Positions 33,964 through 42,900 of a stretch of DNA of 64,000 nt are shown one piece after another. The stretch is from NCBI RefSeq assembly GCF_900176135.1, contig NZ_FWWW01000082.1:62001-126000 (forward strand). The letters are read 5' to 3'. The notes beneath the pieces were generated by a model. It did no database searches and was not told the origin of the DNA. It was given only the letters and a program-made list of their open reading frames with translations. The stretch comes from Hymenobacter roseosalivarius DSM 11622 (GTDB lineage Bacteria > Bacteroidota > Bacteroidia > Cytophagales > Hymenobacteraceae). Position 1 is the stretch's first letter; the number at the start of each line of letters is the position of its first letter. Both the position numbers and the translations under genes were made by a program.

Positions 33964-34566
33964 GGAGAGAATTTGGTGGGAAGGAGTTAATTCGTGCGGT
34001 CCTGTTTGGGCAATAGGCAGGGAATAGTCGAGGATTGACGCCGTAGCGTAGGCAATGACTCGTTCCGCTGCTTATTCAGGACTGACTAGCGCCTGGCAGG
34101 CGCTGGCCGCAGGGAGTATGGTTTGCCAATTTATCCTTCCTTTTCCCGGTATTACAAGCTTTTACCGAGGTCGGAAATATCGTTAACAGATGATAGTAAC
34201 TAAATTAAAACGCTTAGTGCACAAGCACCAAAGGGCGGAAAACTGGAACTGAGGGGTAGTTTCCTGCCTGCACGCTGCCAAAACCAATCGTATAAAAAAC
34301 AAGCAGCTCCTTAGCCAAGATATAAAAGTTTTTCCAGATCGAGTTGTCTACTTAGCATGCTGGACTCCGCGCAGAGGCTACCAGCTGCTTGGTATTGTGG
34401 TAGGAAAGGGTACCTGACTTCGCCGGTTTCTCCCTCGTAGCGCCCAGTAGTTTTCAGGCCTACGCCGCACTTCCTCTAACGACTTTGGCCCCACAACGGC
34501 GCGTTGGTCTGCGCTATCGTGGGGCCGAGGCTTGTGCTCTAACCGAACTGGCTCCTGATTCAAGTG
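33964..34566. other. Intergenic region upstream of the sugar-oxidation cluster
   Basis: About 600 bases, more AT-rich around 34140-34340 than its neighbours, which fits a promoter and leader for the nine-gene cluster. I find no clear operator, riboswitch or gene; a 61-codon minus-strand frame at 34378-34563 has no family features. Confidence 0.4.
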
Positions 34567-35796
34567 CTAATGCACTGGCTCTGCCATCTGCTCAGCGGAT
34601 ACTTCCACCTGCTCGGTAATATGCCGGCGACCGGTAAGCAAAAGGAATAAAGCTACCACCGAGGTAACGGCCATGATAGACACCATGGGTACCGTCGTGC
34701 CGTTGCTGAAAACACTGACCGCCATGGAGGCCAAAGCGCCCATCGCCATCCGAGTTGCACCCATCAGAGCGGAGGCGCTACCAGCATTTCGGGAGAAAGG
34801 AGCCAGGGAGAGCGCAGCCGTATTGGGGCTGCTAAAGCCGAGGCAGCACAAGAAGATAAACAGCAGCGCGATAGTGCCATTGAGCCCAATCCAGCCACCG
34901 CTTATAAGCACTAGAAAAACAAGGCCGGTCAGAACCTGGCAAATGAGGGCTGTATGCACCAGTTGCTCATTCTGATAATACCGCAGCAGGTAGCTATTCA
35001 CCTGACTGGCACCAATGAGGCCCACGGACAGGAAGGCGAAAATCCAGCCGTATACCTTGCCATCTACCCCAAAAATCCCCATAAATACCAGCGGCGAGCC
35101 CGCCACGTAAGCGAAGAGTCCGCAAAACGACATAGCGCCGGTAAACGTGTAGGTATAGAACTGCGGCTCCCGCAGCACCGCCCAGAAGTTGGTTAGGATA
35201 GGCCTGGGCTTCAACGACATAGTTGTATCGGGCTTATAGGTTTCGGGCAGCCAGAGAAAGGTGGCAACCAAAAGCAGCAAGCCCATGGCCGCCAGCACAA
35301 TAAATACGCCGTGCCACCCAAAAGCCGCCGTCACATAGCTCCCGGCGGTGGGCGCAATCATGGGCGAAAGGCCAATGACCAACATAATCAGGGCAAAGAC
35401 CTTCGCACTGTCTTTCACCGGAAACAGGTCACGAATCATCGCCACGGAGGCCACGCCCGCAGCACAGCTGCCGATGGCTTGCACCAGGCGCAACACGATA
35501 AGCCCATTGATGGTATGAACGGTCGCGCAGCCGATGGAGGCCAGCACGTACACGGCCAGCCCAACATACAGCGGTTTTTTGCGGCCAAATCGGTCAAGCA
35601 GCGGACCGTATAAAAGCTGGCCCGCCGAGATGCCCACGAAGAAGCTGGATAAGGATAAGGTCACGCGGGCCGCGGTCGTGTTCAGGTCCTGGGCAATGGC
35701 CGGAAAGCCCGGCAGGTACATATCGATGGAAAAAGGCCCGAGCGCCGACAGGCTTCCCAGAATCAGAATCAGAAAAAAATACTGCTGCTTGGACAT
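34567..35796 (-). CDS. Bcr/CflA-type MFS multidrug efflux transporter
   Basis: A 409-residue, 12-helix drug:H+ antiporter. LGSLSALGPFSIDMYLPGFPAIAQDL is the Bcr/CflA signature at helix 1; SAGQLLYGPLLDRFGRKKPLYVGL is the loop 2-3 motif A, and RLVQAIGSCAAGVASVAMIRDLF is motif C-like helix 4-5. The C-terminal half has the usual FSRNAGSASALMGATRMAMGAL. It should export toxic compounds across the inner membrane. The TTTTTT-GGGGGGC-type motif lies 10-24 bases before its ATG. It has no regulator neighbour. Confidence 0.93.
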   Translation of the reverse strand: MSKQQYFFLILILGSLSALGPFSIDMYLPGFPAIAQDLNTTAARVTLSLSSFFVGISAGQLLYGPLLDRFGRKKPLYVGLAVYVLASIGCATVHTINGLIVLRLVQAIGSCAAGVASVAMIRDLFPVKDSAKVFALIMLVIGLSPMIAPTAGSYVTAAFGWHGVFIVLAAMGLLLLVATFLWLPETYKPDTTMSLKPRPILTNFWAVLREPQFYTYTFTGAMSFCGLFAYVAGSPLVFMGIFGVDGKVYGWIFAFLSVGLIGASQVNSYLLRYYQNEQLVHTALICQVLTGLVFLVLISGGWIGLNGTIALLFIFLCCLGFSSPNTAALSLAPFSRNAGSASALMGATRMAMGALASMAVSVFSNGTTVPMVSIMAVTSVVALFLLLTGRRHITEQVEVSAEQMAEPVH

Positions 35797-35805
35797 AGAG
35801 GGTAC

Positions 35806-35892
35806 TGGGGGGCTTTTTTGCCCGATTTATTCTATGATGCAATGCCCATTTCTGCCTAGATCGCCTCCGTGCCGCGGCGGCAAAAAAGCCCC
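35806..35892. repeat. Inverted pair of AAAAAAGCCCCCCAG motifs
   Basis: CTGGGGGGCTTTTTTGCC at about 35806 and its complement GGCAAAAAAGCCCCCCAG at about 35875 form an 18-bp inverted pair with a 50-base loop, upstream of the MFS transporter gene. Confidence 0.55.
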
Positions 35893-36097
35893 CCAGGCGA
35901 CAGTGGGGGTACAAAAGAAGGGAGCAATAGACTGGAAGTTTTCCAACTAATAAGCTGTCCGAACAGCTGTCCGGGCCGAATAATGCCCAAAAGGAACCAC
36001 TTTGCGGCAGGAGCAGCCGGCGCGGCGCCAGCCGCGAAAAATTCCCTACCCGGTAGCTTAAGAATCTGTTTGCGTTAATTTTTGAGGCAGCCAACCG

Positions 36098-36177
36098 CGG
36101 TAGAGACGCAATCGTTGGAGTCTCCTCGCGTGGGAATCGTTCAACGACGAGACGCAACATGTTGCGTTTCTACCTCG
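36098..36177. repeat. Inverted repeat of the GAGACGCA family
   Basis: GGTAGAGACGCA at about 36099 pairs imperfectly with TTGCGTTTCTACC near 36165, and inside lies the near-palindrome GAGACGCAAC/GTTGCGTTTC at about 36149-36170. It shares its GAGACGCA core with 51608-51667 and 56129-56152. It lies between the MFS and NIPSNAP genes. Confidence 0.6.
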
Positions 36178-36212
36178 TTTCCGTCCACTCGACAGCCAAC
36201 GCAAACCACTTC

Positions 36213-37019
36213 TTAGATGTCGGAGTAGGCGGTGGGCCGCAAAAACACCTTATCGTTTTTAGAAACGTTGTTCTGATACTCAGGCAGACTGGAAAGCTTT
36301 TTCCACTCGGGGTCCGCGCCGAAGGATTTCCAGTGCTCGTCGCGGGCGGCCTGGTTTTCAAAGGTGGTCAGATACATAAGGTTGGGCATGTGGCTGCCGG
36401 CCACCACCCTGGCGTAAAATACCGCGTTGAAGCCCAGGCGCTCAAACAGCGGTATCTCGCCGCCCTGCGTGAACATCTGCACTTTGTTGCGGTGCTGCAT
36501 TTCAGTGGCGCTTTCGTAGCTGCGCAGCTCGTATACACGCTCCGCCCGTGGCCCCTGCAATCGGGGCTCGCGCAGCCGCAGCTTCTCAGTGAAAGACTCC
36601 AGCTGAATAACTTCCAGGCGAGTGTAAGGCGGGTCGGTGTGAGCCGCCGCCCAATAGGCGGGGCTGCTTTTCGCAAAGTCTACGTCCTGCTCCAGGCGCT
36701 CGGTCACGCGCCCCAGCTGCGCGAGGGACGGGTAGGGAATGAGCACGACCACCCGCCGATCGGTGGCCGTATCGTTGCCGATGGGCTTGAAAACCCCCAT
36801 CTTCCTGACGCCCAGCTTGCGCAGCTCCGGCAGGAACGCATCCCGCAGAAAAGCCTCTACCCGCTCTTCCTGCTGCTGGGTTTTTATGTGGTAAATTTTG
36901 AGTTGGTACACTTCCCGCTCGGCGGCGGGCCGGTAAGCCGACCCGGCCAGCAGCAAGACCATAGCCAGCAGGAGCAGGCCGCCTCTGCTTACTCGTTGTA
37001 CTGGTGACAACTTGTTCAT
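36213..37019 (-). CDS. NIPSNAP-family protein
   Basis: A 268-residue protein with an N-terminal signal or anchor (residues 10-30). Two NIPSNAP dimeric-ferredoxin-like domains are seen: EREVYQLKIYHIKTQQQEERVEAFLRDAFLPELRKLG and ERVYELRSYESATEMQHRNKVQMFTQGGEIPLFERLGFNAVFYARVVAGSHMPNLMYLTTFENQAARDEHWKSFGADPEWKKL. The family is widespread and mostly of unknown biochemical role. It is divergent from msrB. Confidence 0.88.
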   Translation of the reverse strand: MNKLSPVQRVSRGGLLLLAMVLLLAGSAYRPAAEREVYQLKIYHIKTQQQEERVEAFLRDAFLPELRKLGVRKMGVFKPIGNDTATDRRVVVLIPYPSLAQLGRVTERLEQDVDFAKSSPAYWAAAHTDPPYTRLEVIQLESFTEKLRLREPRLQGPRAERVYELRSYESATEMQHRNKVQMFTQGGEIPLFERLGFNAVFYARVVAGSHMPNLMYLTTFENQAARDEHWKSFGADPEWKKLSSLPEYQNNVSKNDKVFLRPTAYSDI

Positions 37020-37158
37020 ACGCGGAAAGTATAAGGGTAGAAATGAGCCGGAGCTTCCTTAAACATAGCAAAAATACGTTAGCCTGAACCTAGGTGTTGC
37101 CTCGTTGATGGCCCCCAGAAAAGCAATACGTTAGAAACAAACCATTACGTAGGGCTTC

Positions 37159-37626
37159 ATGCTGCGTTGGATAGACGTGCTCAAATTTGCCACCTACAGT
37201 AACCCGGAGCCGCCCAGAAGAGTGGAGCAGTCGGAGGCCGCGTGGCAGGCGCAGCTGACGCCCGCGCAGTTTCAGGTGGCGCGGCAGAAAGGGACGGAGC
37301 CGCCGTATCGCAACGCCTACTGCCGCTCCTACGAGCCGGGCACGTATGCCTGCGTCGGCTGTGGCAGTTTGTTATTCCACTCTACTGAGAAGTACCACGC
37401 CATATCCGGTTGGCCCAGCTTCACGCAGCCCATTGCCAAAAACGCCATCAAATATGCCTTCGACGACAGCCACAACATGCAGCGCCTGGAGGCACTCTGC
37501 AACGTCTGCGACGGCCACCTCGGCCACGTATTCCCGGATGGTCCTGCACCGGGCGGCCTGCGCTACTGCATCAATTCGGAGAGCCTGAGCAGAGAAGTCA
37601 GCCAGAAAGCCGCTGCTGGTGGATAG
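37159..37626 (+). CDS. msrB: Peptide-methionine (R)-S-oxide reductase MsrB
   Basis: A 155-residue MsrB (SelR fold). GTEPPYRNAYCRSYEPGTYACVGCGSLLFHSTEKY and SGWPSFTQP are diagnostic. The zinc cysteines are CVGC and CNVC; the catalytic Cys is in RYCINSESL. It reduces methionine-R-sulfoxide in proteins. There is no export signal, so it acts in the cytoplasm. It is 96 bases upstream of the UvrA-like gene on the same strand and may share its transcript, which fits a stress-response pair. Confidence 0.95.
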   Translation: MLRWIDVLKFATYSNPEPPRRVEQSEAAWQAQLTPAQFQVARQKGTEPPYRNAYCRSYEPGTYACVGCGSLLFHSTEKYHAISGWPSFTQPIAKNAIKYAFDDSHNMQRLEALCNVCDGHLGHVFPDGPAPGGLRYCINSESLSREVSQKAAAGG

Positions 37627-37722
37627 TGCATGACCCCCTAGGATCAGCGAAATACTTCGGCGGGTTGAGCCGAATTTGCGTATTCCAGCCCACTCGCTGC
37701 CTTATCTGCGAGTATCCAACCC

Positions 37723-40287
37723 ATGGCTAACGCTTCTTTCCCGCCCGAATCCCCTGCTTTTACCGGCTTCGTGCGCGTGCGCGGGGCGCGGGAGCACAAC
37801 CTCAAAAACGTCGATCTGGAGATACCGCGCGACGCTCTGGTGGTCTTTACGGGCGTGTCGGGCTCGGGCAAATCGAGCCTGGCCTTCGGGACGCTGTATG
37901 CCGAGGCGCAGCGGCGCTACCTGGAGTCGGTGTCGCCGTACGCGCGGCGGCTGTTTCACCAGATGGCGGTGCCCGAAGTGGATGCTATTGAGGGCCTGCC
38001 GCCGGCTGTGGCCTTGCAGCAGCAGCGCGGCACGCCCACCACGCGCTCGTCGGTGGGCTCGGTCACCACGCTCTCCAACCTGGTGCGGATGCTCTACTCG
38101 CGGGCCGGCGACTACCCGGCCGGGCAGGGAATTATTTACGCCGAAGCCTTTTCGCCCAACACTTCCGAAGGGGCCTGCCCTACCTGCCACGGCCTGGGGC
38201 GCGTGTACGAAGTGACGGAAGAGTCGATGGTGCCCGACCCCTCGCTCACCATCCGGGAGCGGGCCATCGCGGCCTGGCCCCAGGCCTGGGGGGGGCAAAA
38301 TCAGCGCGATATTCTGGTCACGCTCGGCTACGACGTCGACCGACCCTGGCGCGAGCTGCCCCAAAAGGACCGCGACTGGATACTGTTCACCGAGGAGCAG
38401 CCGGTAGTGCCGGTGTACCCCGGCTACTCGCCCGAAGAAACCCGGCGGGCCCTGCGGCGCAAGGAGACACCCAACTACATGGGCACGTTTACGGGCGTGA
38501 AGCGCCATGTGCTGCACACCTTCGCCACCACCCACAGCCCGCTCATGAAGAAGCGGGCCCTGCAGTATATGCTCAGCACCGAGTGCCCCACCTGCCACGG
38601 CAAGCGCCTGCGGCCCGAGTCGTTGTCGGTGACCTTCGCGGGCCTGGATATTGCCGACTTCTCTCATTTGCCCCTCAAGCGCGTGGCCGACCGGCTGCGG
38701 CCCTTCGCCGAAGGCACGGCTGCGGGTCGCAAAAAGCACGACGCGGCCCACCCCGAGCAGGTCATCGTGGCCCAGCGCATTGCCGCCGACCTGTGCGCGC
38801 GGCTGGCCGTGCTGCTCGATCTGGGGCTGGGCTATCTATCGTTGGAAAGAAGCACGCCGACCCTCTCGCCGGGCGAATTGCAGCGGCTGCGGCTGGCTAC
38901 TCAGCTGTATTCCAACCTGTTCGGGGTGGTGTACGTGCTGGATGAGCCCTCGGCGGGCCTGCACCCCTCCGATACGGAGGCCCTGCTGGCCGCCCTGGCT
39001 AGCCTGAAGCGCAGTGGCAACTCCCTGTTCGTGGTCGAGCACAACCTGGACGTGATCCGGCAGGCCGATTGGCTGGTAGACGTGGGGCCGGCCGCCGGCG
39101 AGCAGGGCGGCGAAGTGCTGTACAGCGGCCCGCCCGCCGGGCTGGCGGCCATACAAAGCTCGCAGACGCGCCGCTACTTGTTTGATCTGGAAAAAATGCC
39201 CCCCAGCCCACCCCGCCCGCCCGGCGGCTGGCTGCGGCTGGCCGGCGTCACGCGCAACAACCTGAATGGGCTGGATGTGGCCTTTCCACTGGGCGTACTC
39301 ACCACTGTGACGGGCGTGTCGGGCTCGGGCAAGTCGAGCCTGGTGAGTCAGGTGCTGGTGGAGCTGGTAGGGCAGCAACTAGGAATGAGCAATGAGCAAT
39401 TGGCAAGGGGCGAGGAGGAAGGCGAAGGCGACGAGCTGGCGCGCGCCGCACCTACTACGACCGGGGGGCAAATTGTGAGCGGGATGGAACATATCAAGCG
39501 CCTGGTGCGCGTCGATCAGAAACCGATTGGCCGCACGCCGCGCTCCAACATGGCCACCTATACCGGCCTGTTCGACCACGTACGCAAGCTATTTGCCGCC
39601 ACGCCCGCCGCCCGCAAGCGCCGCTACGATGCCGGCCGCTTTTCCTTCAACGTGGCCAAAGGCCGCTGCTCAACCTGCCAGGGCGAAGGCTTCGTGATGG
39701 TGGAGCTGCTGTTTCTGCCCAGCGTGTACGCGCCCTGCCCCGTTTGCCGCGGCGCGCGCTACAACGCCAAAACCTTAGAGGTAACTTATCAGGATAAGAA
39801 CATAGCAGAGGTATTGGGCATGACAGTAGACGCGGCCTGGGAGTTCTTCGCTGCCGAGCCGCCGGTACACCGTGCCCTCACTGTGCTGCGCGAAGTTGGC
39901 CTGGGCTACCTGCGCTTGGGCCAACCCGCCACCGAGCTGTCGGGCGGCGAGGCCCAGCGCATTAAGCTGGCCACGGAGCTGCAACGCACCCAGCGCGGCA
40001 ACTCGCTCTACGTCCTCGACGAGCCCACCACCGGCCTGCACCCGGCCGACGTAGAAAAGCTTATGGCCCAGCTCGAGGGCCTGGTAGCAGCCGGCAACAC
40101 GGTCATCGTGGTAGAGCACGAGATGCGCGTGGTAGCCGGCTCCGACTGGGTGATTGACATGGGCCCCGGCGCGGGCGACGAGGGCGGTCAGGTGGTAGCC
40201 GCCGGTCCGCCAGCCAAACTGGCTGGGGCCAAAGACAGCCGCACCTCGCCCTACCTGGCGCGTTTTCTGGGAGGCGAAGGACAGTGA
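37723..40287 (+). CDS. Short UvrA paralogue (UvrA2-like excinuclease ATPase)
   Basis: An 854-residue double-ABC protein of the UvrA family, shorter than the usual 940-970. Walker A sites GVSGSGKSS are at about residues 44-52 and 530-538. The first signature is [15 protein letters not shown] (about 383) where LSGGE is expected; the second is canonical [15 protein letters not shown]. Walker B motifs [10 protein letters not shown] and [10 protein letters not shown] are intact. The C-terminal zinc finger (CSTC...CPVC) is present. Much of the UvrB-binding and insertion region is absent, as in UvrA2/drug-resistance UvrA paralogues. An in-frame AATGAGCAATGAGCAATTGG stretch (39384 onward) encodes a low-complexity insert after the second Walker A. 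Confidence 0.9.
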   Translation: MANASFPPESPAFTGFVRVRGAREHNLKNVDLEIPRDALVVFTGVSGSGKSSLAFGTLYAEAQRRYLESVSPYARRLFHQMAVPEVDAIEGLPPAVALQQQRGTPTTRSSVGSVTTLSNLVRMLYSRAGDYPAGQGIIYAEAFSPNTSEGACPTCHGLGRVYEVTEESMVPDPSLTIRERAIAAWPQAWGGQNQRDILVTLGYDVDRPWRELPQKDRDWILFTEEQPVVPVYPGYSPEETRRALRRKETPNYMGTFTGVKRHVLHTFATTHSPLMKKRALQYMLSTECPTCHGKRLRPESLSVTFAGLDIADFSHLPLKRVADRLRPFAEGTAAGRKKHDAAHPEQVIVAQRIAADLCARLAVLLDLGLGYLSLERSTPTLSPGELQRLRLATQLYSNLFGVVYVLDEPSAGLHPSDTEALLAALASLKRSGNSLFVVEHNLDVIRQADWLVDVGPAAGEQGGEVLYSGPPAGLAAIQSSQTRRYLFDLEKMPPSPPRPPGGWLRLAGVTRNNLNGLDVAFPLGVLTTVTGVSGSGKSSLVSQVLVELVGQQLGMSNEQLARGEEEGEGDELARAAPTTTGGQIVSGMEHIKRLVRVDQKPIGRTPRSNMATYTGLFDHVRKLFAATPAARKRRYDAGRFSFNVAKGRCSTCQGEGFVMVELLFLPSVYAPCPVCRGARYNAKTLEVTYQDKNIAEVLGMTVDAAWEFFAAEPPVHRALTVLREVGLGYLRLGQPATELSGGEAQRIKLATELQRTQRGNSLYVLDEPTTGLHPADVEKLMAQLEGLVAAGNTVIVVEHEMRVVAGSDWVIDMGPGAGDEGGQVVAAGPPAKLAGAKDSRTSPYLARFLGGEGQ

Positions 40288-40321
40288 GCTGACCGTCCTT
40301 GGCTTTGGTTTAAGTGTAAAC

Positions 40322-40427
40322 AGAACGTCATGCAGAGGCGGAGCCGAAGCATCTCGCGTGTTTAGTTTGATTGGTAATCCCGCATCAGCACGCGAGATGC
40401 TTCGGCTCCGCCTCTGCATGACGTTCT
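40322..40427. repeat. REPIN-like perfect inverted repeat (copy 3)
   Basis: Bases 40322-40360 and 40389-40427 are perfect 39-bp complements around a 28-bp loop. The arm reads AGAACGTCATGC, a locus-specific AGAGGCGGAGCC, then GAAGCATCTCGCGTG. It lies between the UvrA-like and HipA-like genes and makes the upstream extension of the latter reading frame non-credible. Confidence 0.85.
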
Positions 40428-40513
40428 ATCAGGACCTACTATTTGTTGTTCCGAAGAAAATCCCCGCATTATGCGTCCTTTGCGGGCCTTCCTTTTTTCT
40501 ATTTCGCGTGCCT

Positions 40514-41317
40514 ATGCCGGCCAGTGCCCTTTCCCTGCGAACCGTTGAGGTAACGCGCTACGTGACGCCGCTGCGCGAGGGCGGCTCTTTGCCGGCCCTG
40601 ACCGAAGCCGACGACGGGTTTTTGTACGTGCTCAAATTTCGGGGCGCGGGGCAGGGCATCAAGGCGCTTATTGCCGAGCTGCTCGTGGGCGAGCTGGCGC
40701 GGGTGCTGGGCCTGCGCGTGCCGGAGCTGGTATTCTGCCAGCTCGACGAAGCCTTCGGCCGCACCGAGCCCGACGAGGAAATTCAGGATTTGCTGCGCGC
40801 CAGCACGGGCCTCAACCTGGGTCTGCACTACCTGTCCGGGGCCAGCACCTTCGATGCCCTGGTCACCCCTGTCGAGCCTTATCTGGCTTCGCAGATCGTG
40901 TGGCTGGACTCGCTGACGCTGAACGTGGACCGCACGGCCCGCAACACCAATATGCTCATGTGGCACAAGGAGCTCTGGCTGATCGACCACGGCGCGGCCC
41001 TGTATGTGCATCACGCCGGGCCGGGCTGGGCGCAGCCGGAGCGCCAGCGGACCTTTGCCCAGATAAAAGACCATGTGCTGCTGCCCCAGGCCACTGAGCT
41101 GGAAGCCGTCAATACAGAAAGCAAGGCTTTGCTTTCTGCCGCTATTATTCGGGAGATTGTGGAGTTGGTGCCCGAGGAATGGCTGATCGGTGCCTTCTCC
41201 GCCGATACCACGGCCCAGGCGCAGCGGGCGGCCTACGTCGAGTTCCTGGAAGCCCGCCTCGCCGCATCAGATACCTTTGTTCAGGAAGCCGAAAATGCCC
41301 GACAAGCACTTGTTTGA
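40514..41317 (+). CDS. HipA-like kinase family protein
   Basis: About 267 residues from ATG 40514; the longer frame runs through a hairpin repeat. The N-lobe EVTRYVTPLREGGSLPALTEADDGFLYVLKFRG supplies the ATP-site Lys. The C-lobe has the HipA-like catalytic segment NVDRTARNTNML with Asp139, Asn144 and Asn146, and the metal Asp158 in LWLIDHGAALY. It lacks a HipB-type antitoxin partner; instead a DUF3037 gene overlaps its 3' end by 23 bases, a pairing that recurs in many bacteria. Function is unknown; a Ser kinase or pseudokinase working with DUF3037 is likely. Confidence 0.85.
   Translation: MPASALSLRTVEVTRYVTPLREGGSLPALTEADDGFLYVLKFRGAGQGIKALIAELLVGELARVLGLRVPELVFCQLDEAFGRTEPDEEIQDLLRASTGLNLGLHYLSGASTFDALVTPVEPYLASQIVWLDSLTLNVDRTARNTNMLMWHKELWLIDHGAALYVHHAGPGWAQPERQRTFAQIKDHVLLPQATELEAVNTESKALLSAAIIREIVELVPEEWLIGAFSADTTAQAQRAAYVEFLEARLAASDTFVQEAENARQALV
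41272..41279 (+). promoter_or_regulatory. Possible internal TAnnTTTG promoter box for the DUF3037 gene
   Basis: TACCTTTG lies within the end of the HipA-like gene, 16 bases before the DUF3037 ATG. It matches the -7 box but may be coincidental coding sequence. Confidence 0.25.
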
Positions 41318-41681
41318 GTACGCCGTGCTGCGGGTAGTGCCGCGGGTGGAGCGCGAGGAATTCCTCAATGTGGGCGTCATCGTGTACTGCCGGGCGCAGG
41401 GCTTTCTGCAAACGCGGTTTGAGCTGCCCGAAGCCCGCCTGCGCGCCCTGGCCGGCGACGAGTTTGATATGGAGGAGCTGACCGCCCGCCTGCACGCCTT
41501 TGGGCAGATCTGCCGGGGCCGCCCCGAAGGCGGCACCATCGGCCGCCTGTCCCTGGCCGAGCGGTTTCGCTGGCTCACGGCCACGCGCAGCACCGTGGTG
41601 CAAACCTCGGCGGTGCATCCCGGCCTGTGCCAGGACGCCGCCGCCACGCTGACGCGGCTGTGTGCGCAACTGGTGCAATAA
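41295..41681 (+). CDS. DUF3037-domain protein (partner of the HipA-like kinase)
   Basis: About 128 residues, starting at ATG 41295 (MPDKHLFEYAVLRVVPRVEREEFLNVGVIVYCRA), which is the standard DUF3037 opening. Later blocks are ARLRALAGDEFDMEELTARLHAF and RFRWLTATRSTVVQTSAVHPGLCQD. The function is unknown. It overlaps the HipA-like gene by 23 bases, so the two proteins are almost certainly made together and may form a complex; one possibility is that DUF3037 is the kinase substrate or regulator. Confidence 0.88.
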   Translation: MPDKHLFEYAVLRVVPRVEREEFLNVGVIVYCRAQGFLQTRFELPEARLRALAGDEFDMEELTARLHAFGQICRGRPEGGTIGRLSLAERFRWLTATRSTVVQTSAVHPGLCQDAAATLTRLCAQLVQ

Positions 41682-41780
41682 AGCCCCCCAGTGGAAGCAA
41701 GCAGCGGGTGGCTTTGACCTGAAGAACGGCCTTCGCCGCATTCTGAGCGTATACGACAGCCAGGACTTTCACCCGACCGC

Positions 41781-42761
41781 ATGGACTATATTCGCTTAGG
41801 GGCCACGGGCCTTCAGGTTTCTAAAATTTGCCTGGGCATGATGACCTATGGCACCCCCACCGACCGCTGGCCCTGGGCCCTCAACGAGGAGCAGAGCCGG
41901 CCTTTCATTCAAAAAGCGTTGGAGCTGGGTATCAACTTCTTCGATACGGCCGACGCGTATTCCAACGGCGTGAGCGAGGAGGTCGTCGGCCGGGCCCTGC
42001 GCGACTTTGCTTCCCGCGACGACGTAGTCATTGCCACCAAAGTGTTCTATCCGATGGGGCCGGGGCCGAACGATAAAGGTTTGTCGCGCAAGCACATACT
42101 GAGCGCCATCGATGCCAGCCTCAAGCGCCTCGGCACTGACTACGTCGACCTGTACCAGATTCACCGTTGGGACTATAATACGCCCATCGAGGAAACGCTG
42201 GAAGCCCTGCACGACGTGGTAAAAGCGGGCAAGGCGCGCTACATTGGGGCCTCCTCCATGTACGCCTGGCAGTTTGCTCAGGCCCTGTATCTGGCCGACA
42301 AGCACAACTGGACGCGCTTCGTGAGTATGCAGCCCCACTACAACTTGGTGTACCGCGAGGAGGAGCGCGAGATGCTGCCGCTGTGCCAGGATCAGAGCAT
42401 CGGCGTGATTCCGTGGTCGCCGCTGGCGCGGGGGCTGCTCACGGGCAAGCGCGGCAAGGAGCGCAACGAAACCGAGCGCGCCCGCACCGATACGTTCGGC
42501 AAGGCACTGTACTCCCGCGACGATGACTTTGCCGTGGCGGCCCGCGTGACGGAAGTAGCCGAGGCCCGTGGTCTGCCCAATGCGCAGGTGGCGCTGGCCT
42601 GGATGCTCTCGAAGCCCGTCATCACGGCCCCCATTATCGGGGCCAGCAAGCCCGGCCACCTGGAGGATGCGGTAGCGGCCGTGGATGTCCAGCTCTCGGA
42701 GGAGGAAATCGCGCGCCTGGAGGAGCCGTATCAGCCGCATCCGGTGCTTGGCTTTTCGTGA
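41781..42761 (+). CDS. Aldo/keto reductase
   Basis: A 326-residue NADPH-dependent TIM-barrel reductase. Catalytic tetrad residues are seen: Asp/Tyr in NFFDTADAYSNGVSEE, Lys in DVVIATKVFYP and His in DLYQIHRWD. The NADPH site is in GVIPWSPLARGLLTGK and APIIGASKPGHLEDAVAAVD. The sequence is closest in feel to the YghZ/IolS-type AKRs, which reduce aldehydes or act on sugars. It has its own terminator downstream and follows the DUF3037 gene by 99 bases. Confidence 0.93.
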   Translation: MDYIRLGATGLQVSKICLGMMTYGTPTDRWPWALNEEQSRPFIQKALELGINFFDTADAYSNGVSEEVVGRALRDFASRDDVVIATKVFYPMGPGPNDKGLSRKHILSAIDASLKRLGTDYVDLYQIHRWDYNTPIEETLEALHDVVKAGKARYIGASSMYAWQFAQALYLADKHNWTRFVSMQPHYNLVYREEEREMLPLCQDQSIGVIPWSPLARGLLTGKRGKERNETERARTDTFGKALYSRDDDFAVAARVTEVAEARGLPNAQVALAWMLSKPVITAPIIGASKPGHLEDAVAAVDVQLSEEEIARLEEPYQPHPVLGFS

Positions 42762-42778
42762 AAATCGGCTAAACCTAC

Positions 42779-42826
42779 TGAAAAAAGCCCCCCATCCAAT
42801 TTGAAATGACTGGGGGTCTTTTTTTG
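42779..42826. terminator. Terminator after the aldo/keto reductase gene
   Basis: AAAAAAGCCCCCCA and TGGGGGTCTTTTTTT form an imperfect hairpin with a 16-base loop, followed by a T-run. The left half is a copy of the dispersed AAAAAAGCCCCCCAG motif. Confidence 0.75.
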
Positions 42827-42888
42827 CGCTCTACGAGTGCTGCAACAGCTAACCAAGGATAAAAACGCTGGCTGGAGCGTTCCCGCCC

Positions 42889-42896
42889 TACCTTTG
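42889..42896 (+). promoter_or_regulatory. TAnnTTTG promoter box of the LRR-kinase gene
   Basis: TACCTTTG lies 4 bases before the ATG at 42901. If functional, transcription would begin at or just after the start codon, giving an almost leaderless message. No strong -33 TTG is seen. Confidence 0.35.
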
Positions 42897-42900
42897 CCCC

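Noticed and set aside
34378..34563. 61-codon minus-strand frame downstream of the MFS gene
   Set aside because: No domain, basic and Pro-rich, typical of chance frames in GC-rich DNA.
40358..40513. N-terminal extension of the HipA-like kinase frame
   Set aside because: It is translated from half of a REPIN-like hairpin and has no family similarity; the ATG at 40514 fits the family.
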